Shown here: positions 58,727 to 64,000 of the stretch, one piece after another
Position numbering within the stretch: the first letter of the stretch is position 1
Layout: the number at the start of each line of letters is the position of its first letter
Assembly (NCBI RefSeq): GCF_019145475.1
Contig: NZ_JAHTKI010000009.1
Span: 224,674-288,673 of the forward strand
From: Pseudomonas botevensis
Lineage (GTDB): Bacteria; Pseudomonadota; Gammaproteobacteria; Pseudomonadales; Pseudomonadaceae
Direction of reading: 5' to 3'
Length of the DNA: 64,000 nt
Notes under the pieces: generated by a model
What the model saw: only the letters and a program-made list of their open reading frames with translations
What the model was told of the DNA's origin: nothing
Database searches by the model: none
Translations under genes and position numbers: made by a program

Positions 58727-58779
58727 CACCGAGGCCCTCTGTAGCAGTAGACGTAGGCGAACCAGGCGAGGGCGATCAT
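58726..58779 (-). CDS. Candidate 17-residue phage microprotein
   Basis: The peptide is MIALAWFAYVYCYRGPR, a hydrophobic stretch with a basic end. Its ATG overlaps the stop of the gene upstream (ATGA) and its stop overlaps the next start (TGATG), so it fills the gap exactly. GAGGTGACGCC precedes it. It may be a real tiny membrane peptide or only a coupling frame. Confidence 0.4.
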   Translation of the reverse strand: MIALAWFAYVYCYRGPR

Positions 58780-59099
58780 GGCGTCACCTCGCGGCGAGCC
58801 CACCAGCAGACCGGGCCGTCGTCAGTATCGTGAATGGCGAGGCAGAACCAGCCTTCGCCGTCCGGGCGGTCCGGCTCCCAGTAGCTGCAATCCGGATCGT
58901 GGGATTCGAAGTAGCGGTCGGCAATTGCCGGGTCTGCGAACTCCAGGCTTACCATGCCAACTTGAAGGCTTTGCTCGGCGATCCAGGCCTTGCACTTGTC
59001 GCCGTCACCTTCGTCGAAGTCGGGCATGTCGGGGTGCTGGAACATCCCGTGTTCATCGCGCACGACCGGGGCTGGCTGAATCAGTTTTATCGTTTCCAT
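58776..59099 (-). CDS. Hypothetical phage protein (107 aa)
   Basis: 107 residues, acidic, no signal. It starts METIKLIQPAPVVRDEHGMF and ends CWWARREVTP, with several aromatic and Cys residues (DPDCSYWEPDRP). No family recognised. It is first in the coupled minus-strand set, divergent from the gene at 59316. Confidence 0.72.
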   Translation of the reverse strand: METIKLIQPAPVVRDEHGMFQHPDMPDFDEGDGDKCKAWIAEQSLQVGMVSLEFADPAIADRYFESHDPDCSYWEPDRPDGEGWFCLAIHDTDDGPVCWWARREVTP

Positions 59100-59163
59100 G
59101 GGCGAGCTCGTCCTTGCCGCTATAACGGCTGACTTTGAAGGGGGAGGGAGTTAAGGCTTGGTG

Positions 59164-59179
59164 GAGTACAGGTGTACTC
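59164..59179. promoter_or_regulatory. 16-bp palindrome between divergent phage genes
   Basis: GAGTACA-GG-TGTACTC is a perfect 7-bp inverted repeat with a 2-base spacer, 65 bases from the minus-strand start and 137 from the plus-strand one. It is a candidate operator; the protein that binds it is unknown. Confidence 0.45.
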
Positions 59180-59315
59180 CTGTCAAGTCGGTGAAGTTAA
59201 GTGCGGTGTCGTGCGGTGCCAGTTGTCACGGTGGTAAACAATCACACATGTACCTTTGAGGCTAGCAAGTTGATATGATCATGATCTATGGACCGTATTG
59301 TGGATCTGGAGATAT

Positions 59316-59747
59316 ATGAACGATCGTGTTGAGTTAAAAAAGCCTGTGGCGGAAGTCTATGTGGCAGCGTTGAATGAGCTCGGTTATTCAGCATCTATTG
59401 ATGATGAAGGAGATGTCGAGTTTAAAAGTGATGGTGTCGACTTGAAATTCTGCGCGGTGATAGATGAGGATCACCATAAATTTGTGTCTATCAGCTGTCT
59501 GTTTTTTTACAAGCTTTCCTCTAAGGATGAAAAGACCAATGTTTATATCGCGTGTAATATTGCAAATCTAGAGACAAAAGTCGCGAAGACTTATCTCAAT
59601 CGGTCCGGTCGAAGCGTGTCTACTTCCTATGAGTGCTTCGTAGATGAGCTAACAAAAGAAAATATTATGGCAGCGGTAAGATCCGGTGTGGTTACTACCA
59701 CGGCGGCCATGAAAAATTTTGTGGAAGCGCTTCAAAGTAATTCATAG
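59316..59747 (+). CDS. Hypothetical AT-rich phage cargo protein A (possible YbjN-like fold)
   Basis: 143 residues. It starts MNDRVELKKPVAEVYVAAL; the pattern GYSASIDDEGDVEFKSDGVDLKF resembles YbjN or type-III-chaperone-like folds, but this is only a shape match. Codon use is clearly more AT-rich than in the neighbours, a sign of separate acquisition. CTGGAG precedes the ATG at 59316. The next gene starts nine bases after its stop. Confidence 0.72.
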   Translation: MNDRVELKKPVAEVYVAALNELGYSASIDDEGDVEFKSDGVDLKFCAVIDEDHHKFVSISCLFFYKLSSKDEKTNVYIACNIANLETKVAKTYLNRSGRSVSTSYECFVDELTKENIMAAVRSGVVTTTAAMKNFVEALQSNS

Positions 59748-59756
59748 GGATTAGTC

Positions 59757-60173
59757 ATGGAAGAGCAGGGCTCGCAGCCAAGCGGAAGCTATGGCGGAAA
59801 AACTGTTGGTGCATTTAGTGGCGGAATTTACATTTATTTGTGTAATTTATTGCCCGCAGAAGGGCAGCTTAGGGAGTTGGCCGTATATGCAGCTCCATGT
59901 GTTGCGGTATGGGGTAAACAGTGGGGGGGGATTGCACTCTATGAAGTTAAGTTGGCAATAATTCAAAAGATTCAACATGTCAAGCTTAATAGGTTGAAGG
60001 CTAAGATCGATAGTATGCCGGATGTTCCTGGTGTTCAAGAGTTAAAAAAAGAAGTGTCTGACAAATTTTACAAAGTAAGCGCTGGTTTGGTTCATGCGGC
60101 TTTGGATGATATCGCTAAAATGACGAGCACATCACCTTACTCTTCTAAGGAGGTAGATAAGAAAAATAAGTAG
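59757..60173 (+). CDS. Hypothetical AT-rich phage cargo protein B
   Basis: 138 residues. A Gly/Ser-rich N-terminus is followed by a hydrophobic region (about 15-62, GGIYIYLCNLLP and YAAPCVAVWGKQWGGIALY) that may lie in or on the membrane, then a helical Lys-rich part (LNRLKAKIDSM, LKKEVSDKFYKV). No family recognised. It is AT-rich like protein A and surely co-transcribed with it. Confidence 0.7.
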   Translation: MEEQGSQPSGSYGGKTVGAFSGGIYIYLCNLLPAEGQLRELAVYAAPCVAVWGKQWGGIALYEVKLAIIQKIQHVKLNRLKAKIDSMPDVPGVQELKKEVSDKFYKVSAGLVHAALDDIAKMTSTSPYSSKEVDKKNK

Positions 60174-60263
60174 TGGCTTGGTTTCGTAGTTTATTAGTTG
60201 CCCGCTTAGTACGCTCCCGATCTTTGCAGTCACCCGGATGCGTATTTCCAAGTGAGGATAGGG

Positions 60264-61250
60264 TTAGGCGGCCAAGCGCTGGTAAAGCTCGATGATGTCT
60301 GCGGCGTTTGCTGCGACCAGCGCTTCGGCTTCGTCCGGACAAACACTGTTTCCAATCAGCCGCACTTGGTCGGTCTTTTTGATGTCGCGCCATTCTTCAG
60401 CACCGGTGACTAGGTCGACGAACAGTCCGCGATCGATGATGTAGTCCTTGTCGAAGCCTTGAGCGGCCTTCAGTTCAGGCGGTTGCAGCATGCGCAGGGT
60501 GATGTCGATCAGTACGTAGCCGCCGACCATCACTATTTCCGCCGGATCTTTGAAGTGCTCCGGCAGGTACTGGTGCATGAACGCGGCGCAGCGGCGTGCT
60601 CCTTCCATTTGCTCGGGCGACAGCGTTTCCGGCACCTGTACGGTCTCGACAACTGCCACGCGATCTTTCGTCGGCAGCGTATGCATCGGCTCATTGAGCG
60701 AGATGCCATCCTTCTCGTTGCCGTAGTACTTGACCAGATAGGCGCTCACCAGACGCTGGTTGGCGCCTGACTGGCAGATGGTCGATATCGGATCGTACGC
60801 CGATCGGCCGTCGCCTTTGTAGAAGCCGCCATTCGCCTGCTCGAAGAACGCTGCGGATACCGCATGGTGCCCGGTGCTGGTAGCCACCACGTTGAGCGGC
60901 TCTGTTACTTCAGCTCCGACCGATCCTTTTCGCAGCGTCACCATGTTCGCCGCGGCCAACGCAAAGTGCCCGCCCTTGACCTGGGCAACTTGCGTGCGCA
61001 ACGGTTCGACCGCGCTAAAGTTACGCTGCGCTGATCCGTTGGCGCATTCGGTGAGGAATGGCGCTGCTATCGGCTGCACCAGCGCGTGATGGGTTCCGCC
61101 GGCACTGATCGTCGAAAGCGCTTCGTCTGTGTCGTGCGTGCTGGTGTGTGCCGACGAGGTGCCGCGCATTGGCACGATGAAAGGTTTCGCACTGGTCAGA
61201 ACATGCCGCCAGCAGCCCTTGGCCACTCGGCGCAGCCTGATTTCGCAGCA
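60264..61250 (-). pseudogene. C-terminal fragment of a phage DNA cytosine methyltransferase
   Basis: About 330 codons match the C-terminal half of phage Dcm-type enzymes: LRRVAKGCWRHVLTSAKPFIVP, STISAGGTHHALV, the repeated GHHAVSAAFF and GANQRLVSAYL blocks, and the end (GGYVLIDITLRMLQPPELKAAQGF, then RLIGNSVCPDEAEALVAANA). The N-terminal half with the SAM loop and the catalytic Pro-Cys motif is absent. The open frame runs on to 61382, but those bases are the reverse of another gene's remnant. No methylation activity is expected. Confidence 0.8.
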
Positions 61251-61380
61251 GAAAGCTTGAAGTTCCAAAAGCACGCCGTCGAGCAGGGTCTGTGCCTTGA
61301 CACTCTGGTGGGCGGATTTTACGTGGAGCAGAAGACCCAGCACGCGTGGGCTTCTTGGATTCGTCGGGTAGCCACGGAGC
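61251..61380 (+). pseudogene. Remnant of a small phage gene upstream of ninB
   Basis: In the plus strand, frame 61251 reads ESLKFQKHAVEQGLCLDTLV, then FYVEQKTQHAWASWIRRV, the pattern of small phage proteins ending in a WxxW repeat. It has no start codon of its own, because the methyltransferase fragment begins directly at its left. Confidence 0.4.
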
Positions 61381-61858
61381 AACGGACATCACCGACAAGA
61401 TTAGCGTCAACTGCCAGGCCAAGCTCTCCGAGGCCATCACCAAACTCAACGCCATGTTCCGCGACAAGAAGTTCGTCGTGGTATCCCTGCGGCCCGGCAA
61501 GGACCGCACGCTCGACCAGAACCGGTTGTGGTTCGCGATGTACAGGCGCATCGCCGAGATGACCCAGATCGGCGACGAGGCCGACGCCCGTCGGTACTGC
61601 AAGTTGCACATCGGCGTGCAAATTCTGCTGAACGAGGATGCCGGGTTCCAGGCCGAGTGGTACCGGGTGATGCGTCACCTGCCGTACGAGACGAAGCTGG
61701 CCATGATGGGCGGGTGCAAGCTGTTCGGGCCGGACGGCTTCCCGGTGACCAGCCTGTTCAATCGGTCCCAAGGCATTGCCTACACCGACCGCATCATCGC
61801 GCGCTTCGCACCACAGGGCGTTTACTTCGACGATCTGCTGAGCCAGGAGGCCGCATGA
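61346..61858 (+). CDS. NinB-like phage recombination protein
   Basis: Up to 170 residues. The core KFVVVSLRPGKDRTLDQNRL, then WFAMYRRIAEMTQIGDEADA, resembles NinB-type proteins (the TLDQNRLWFA box), which bind DNA in phage recombination. The true start is unclear: the only canonical codon is GTG at 61346, but the region before about 61385 looks like junction sequence, and an earlier native start may have been lost. NinG overlaps its stop by ATGA. Confidence 0.6.
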   Translation: MGFLDSSGSHGATDITDKISVNCQAKLSEAITKLNAMFRDKKFVVVSLRPGKDRTLDQNRLWFAMYRRIAEMTQIGDEADARRYCKLHIGVQILLNEDAGFQAEWYRVMRHLPYETKLAMMGGCKLFGPDGFPVTSLFNRSQGIAYTDRIIARFAPQGVYFDDLLSQEAA

Positions 61859-62454
61859 CACTTGAAAGGAAGCAGCCGCGCCCGAAAAAGTGCGCAGTCA
61901 AAACCTGCAGGGCCTCATTCGTCCCGAAGGTGAGTTTTCAGTCCTGGTGCTCGCCGGACTGCGCCGTTGTCATCGCGCGGGACAAGCAGGAGAAGAAGCG
62001 TAAGTCGCTGGCGATCATCGAGCGCCGCGCGATCAAGGTCCGCGAGGAGAAGCTGAAGCGTCGCGGCGACTACGTGCGAGAAGCTCAGCAGGCATTCAAC
62101 GCATACATCCGCGCCCGTGACTTTGCCGCCGGCCACGCATGCATCTCCAGCGGAAAACCACTGGACTGGAGCGGAAACGCCGTGGACGCCGGCCATTAAC
62201 GAAGTGTCGGCTCTGCACCTCACCTGCGCTTCGATGAACGCAACTGTCACGCCCAGAGTAAGCAGGACAACCGGTTTCTTTCGGGTAATGCCGTGGATTA
62301 CCGGATCGGCCTCATCGCACGCATCGGTCAGGAGGCTGTGAACGCTCTCGAATCCGATCAGAGCGTGCGCAAGTACACCATCGACGACCTGAAGGCCATC
62401 AAGGCCGAATACCGGGCCAAGGCCCGAGAACTGAAAAAGGGGCAGGCAGCATGA
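61855..62454 (+). pseudogene. ninG: NinG (Rap) homologue with an in-frame ochre stop
   Basis: 200 codons in one frame, broken by TAA at 62197-62199. Before it: KPRPKKCAVKTCRASFV-type Cys pairs (CRASF and WCSPDCAVV), and CISSGKPLDWSGNAVDAGH. After it, without frame change: RSVGSAPHLRFDERNCHAQS, NRFLSGNAVDYRIGLIARIG and the family end YTIDDLKAIKAEYRAKAREL. Family members have Tyr (AGHYRS) where the stop stands, so one base change explains it. NinG proteins are Holliday-junction endonucleases of phages. A sequencing error cannot be excluded. Confidence 0.82.
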
Positions 62455-63128
62455 AATTGATTAACGCACGTCAAGCGTGGACAGACGCACAGCATGAGTC
62501 GAACGTATCAATCAGTGCGGCAGCGGCCGACCGAGCAAAATCCGCGACTGTCGTCCGGAAGGAAAAGGCCGCGCTTCGAGAGATCATCTTTGCCGCCCAG
62601 GGTGAGGACAAGGAAGAGCGCATCATGGCTGTGCGCCAGAAGATCCACATCGCCGAGACGCGCCGCACGCCTATTGGCCGCTCCACACTCCGAGCCGCCC
62701 ACCTGGTGACCATGGGGAAGGTGCAGAAGGCAATCGAGTCGCTTCCGTTCCAAGTGCAGCAGCTCGGGCACTACCTCTACCACCCTTGCATGACCGTCAT
62801 TCACATGCTCAACGCCGAGAAGCTGATCTGGTCAGACACGGACTTTGGCGCGCTCACCAACGCCAAGGCGGCGAAGGTGCATTGCCTGGTGACTGTTGCG
62901 CTCCAGTCGTACAAGGCCGAGGCGAACGGCGGTGATGCTTTTGGCCCTGCCCGAGTGTCTGACGCCATGATGAAGCTGTACGGGATCGCCATACAGCCCA
63001 AGCACTGGGATCGAGACTGGCTCGAAATCTGGAACTTCCTGCGGAAAGCGATTGAGGAAGTGGATATTCAGGCTCAAGAGCCTATTTGGCAGGTTATTCA
63101 CGCAGAAAATTCAGAGGATGCGGCATAA
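62451..63128 (+). CDS. Putative phage antitermination protein (Q-like)
   Basis: 225 residues, starting MKLINARQAWTDAQHES and ending QEPIWQVIHAENSEDAA. Basic and helical, with VQQLGHYLYHPCMTV and HWDRDWLEIWNFL. It resembles proteins at the Q position in Pseudomonas phages, after NinG and before a terminator, but I cannot show the antitermination activity. The start overlaps the end of ninG. Confidence 0.55.
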   Translation: MKLINARQAWTDAQHESNVSISAAAADRAKSATVVRKEKAALREIIFAAQGEDKEERIMAVRQKIHIAETRRTPIGRSTLRAAHLVTMGKVQKAIESLPFQVQQLGHYLYHPCMTVIHMLNAEKLIWSDTDFGALTNAKAAKVHCLVTVALQSYKAEANGGDAFGPARVSDAMMKLYGIAIQPKHWDRDWLEIWNFLRKAIEEVDIQAQEPIWQVIHAENSEDAA

Positions 63129-63203
63129 AGGTGTTGCCAAGGTGGGGAGTTTGATGTACTTTTCCCACACTGCGCAACTTACCTCCAGCGCACGACAACT
63201 TCG

Positions 63204-63229
63204 AAACCCGGCCAAGAGCCGGGTTTTTG
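63204..63229 (+). terminator. Terminator after the Q-like gene
   Basis: AAACCCGGC and GCCGGGTTT form a 9-bp stem around CAAGA, followed by T residues. It is in the position of the lambda tR' site that Q lets polymerase pass. Confidence 0.88.
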
Positions 63230-63299
63230 TTAGCTGGTCCTAAAGATCGCTCGCGAAATGTCGATATATTCTTATCGTGCATTCAAGGAGCGGATGGAT

Positions 63300-63704
63300 A
63301 TGTTCGGTTATCTTGCTGACAAGGCTAAGGCGTTATCAGAATCCGTCAGCGAGACGGTTATATCGGCAAAGGATGCTGTGCTCGACTCTATTGGGGAGGG
63401 TGCAAATGCTGCCAATGACTATCTCGAAAAGAACTGGCCGCAGATCGAACGCGTGCTAGTCGATGGCCTACTTACCGTGACGCACGACCGGATCAAGGAT
63501 GATGAGGCGTTTCTCCTTGTGGCGGAAAAGGCCTTTGAGCTTCTACCTGTGCCTGTTCGTTTGTTACTTCCTCGGTCTGCGTTCCTTGCGCATACAGAGA
63601 AGCACCGGGCTTCAATTGTTGAACTGATCGAGGAAAAACGACAGCAGCGATTGGCGCTAGATAGCCCTGTAGAGACAGAGGCAGACGTTCCACAAACGAA
63701 CTGA
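63300..63704 (+). CDS. Hypothetical phage cargo protein (moron candidate)
   Basis: 134 residues, starting MFGYLADKAKALSESVSETV; helical and amphipathic, with a hydrophobic stretch FELLPVPVRLLLP (about 80-92) and an acidic Gln-rich C-terminus. The ATG at 63300 has AAGGAG 9 bases upstream; ATGs at 63294 and 63258 are poorer. It has a terminator on each side (63204 and 63727), the layout of an independent cargo gene. No family recognised. Confidence 0.7.
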   Translation: MFGYLADKAKALSESVSETVISAKDAVLDSIGEGANAANDYLEKNWPQIERVLVDGLLTVTHDRIKDDEAFLLVAEKAFELLPVPVRLLLPRSAFLAHTEKHRASIVELIEEKRQQRLALDSPVETEADVPQTN

Positions 63705-63726
63705 AACCCTATTTTCATTCTACGAA

Positions 63727-63752
63727 AGCCCCGACCTAGTTCGGGGTTTTTT
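63727..63752 (+). terminator. Terminator after the cargo gene
   Basis: CCCCGA and TCGGGG form the stem, followed by TTTTTT. Confidence 0.85.
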
Positions 63753-63763
63753 ATACCCGGAAT

Positions 63764-63919
63764 TTACCCGTAGCGGGGATAACCCTCGGGAAGGTCTGGG
63801 CGTCGATAGCCGGATAGTGCGACGTACGGAATCAACACCGGCAGCCCGCGCAGGATGGCTTCAAGCTGCTCCCTAGCCCTAATAGGTCAAGCGGCGATGA
63901 ATCGTTCACTACTCACCAT
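63764..63919 (-). pseudogene. Short minus-strand frame with an internal stop
   Basis: Reading MVSSERFIAA, TGA, then AREQLEAILRGLPVLIPYVA and YRRPDLPEGYPRYG to a TAA at 63764. The second half has protein-like composition, but there is no clear start after the TGA. The remaining bases to 64000 show no supported gene. Confidence 0.3.
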
Positions 63920-64000
63920 TAAAGGGCCTAGACGCATCCGCGGATATTCTTGTGGGTAGGCATGTTATATTTTGGTGCTCTAGATAGATGGAGCTTAGAT

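Larger units (their letters stand above)
55650..64000. mobile_element. Prophage or prophage remnant, left part
   Basis: It starts at tRNA-Pro and runs past the right edge. Visible are integrase and excisionase-like genes, a set of small early genes, two AT-rich genes of unknown role, a truncated cytosine methyltransferase, NinB-like and NinG genes, an antiterminator-like gene and one more cargo-like gene. No repressor, replication, structural or lysis genes are seen in the window. The missing repressor, the truncated methyltransferase and the stop in ninG suggest a defective element. Confidence 0.9.

Noticed and set aside
61251..61382. Extension of the methyltransferase frame upstream to 61382
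   Set aside because: These codons do not resemble the enzyme and are the reverse complement of a remnant phage gene on the plus strand.
62197..62454. A frameshift in ninG
   Set aside because: The downstream family sequence is in the same frame as the upstream part; only a stop codon interrupts it.
63129..63160. A late phage promoter (TTGCCA, 17 bases, TACTTT) after the Q-like gene
   Set aside because: The -10 match is weak and nothing else supports it, so it is not listed as a feature, although a Q-responsive promoter is expected about here.

Overview
The window is a stretch of a Pseudomonas chromosome, most likely of the P. fluorescens group. This rests on the GC-rich coding bias, the RsmE-type CsrA protein, a FimV gene between usg and truA, Pseudomonas-type REP pairs, and the gene orders leuCD-(methyltransferase)-leuB-asd-usg-fimV-truA-trpF-accD-folC-dedD-cvpA-purF-metZ and thrS-infC-rpmI-rplT-pheS-pheT-ihfA. 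Species cannot be fixed from the sequence alone.

Layout. 1-5.9 kb: the start of an MFS transporter divergent from a GntR/FCD regulator, a five-PAS GGDEF-EAL protein and a LysR regulator. 6-24.4 kb: a dense biosynthetic block (leucine, aspartate-semialdehyde, pseudouridine, tryptophan, fatty acid, folate, purine and methionine genes). 24.6-25.1 kb: a tRNA-Val/tRNA-Asp/tRNA-Asp cluster. 25.4-31 kb: a periplasmic molybdenum hydroxylase operon (TAT-exported Mo subunit, 2Fe-2S subunit, three-haem cytochrome c, XdhC maturation factor). 31-38.6 kb: an amine oxidoreductase, a second tRNA-Val, rsmE, a siderophore-interacting protein, endA, an SOS-type DUF1654 gene, and ansB with a visible sigma-54 promoter and tandem AauR-like sites. 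38.7-45.8 kb: the ribose operon rbsBACRKD followed by a nucleoside hydrolase, so ribose can be released and then phosphorylated. 46-47.8 kb: small proteins and a cold-shock protein. 48-55.5 kb: the translation operon and ihfA.

From the tRNA-Pro(GGG) gene at 55.57 kb to the end of the window there is a prophage or prophage remnant, entered from its integrase end; its right end lies outside the window. It looks damaged. A cytosine methyltransferase has only its C-terminal part, fused to a remnant facing the other way; no repressor or replication genes are seen; and the NinG gene has an in-frame ochre codon. The left attachment region holds an IHF-like site and three 11-bp-phased direct repeats that look like integrase arm sites.

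The observations most worth following are: (i) two stem-loops in the thrS leader whose 7-nt loops carry the threonine anticodons UGU and GGU, one just before the ribosome binding site, which suggests autoregulation by tRNA mimicry; (ii) the sigma-54 promoter plus two 31-bp-phased AauR-like sites at ansB; (iii) the prophage attachment region; (iv) the prophage deletion junction and the ninG nonsense codon; (v) an AT-rich two-gene cassette (59.3-60.2 kb) of unknown function in the phage; and (vi) a chain of translationally coupled tiny phage genes that includes a 17-residue frame.
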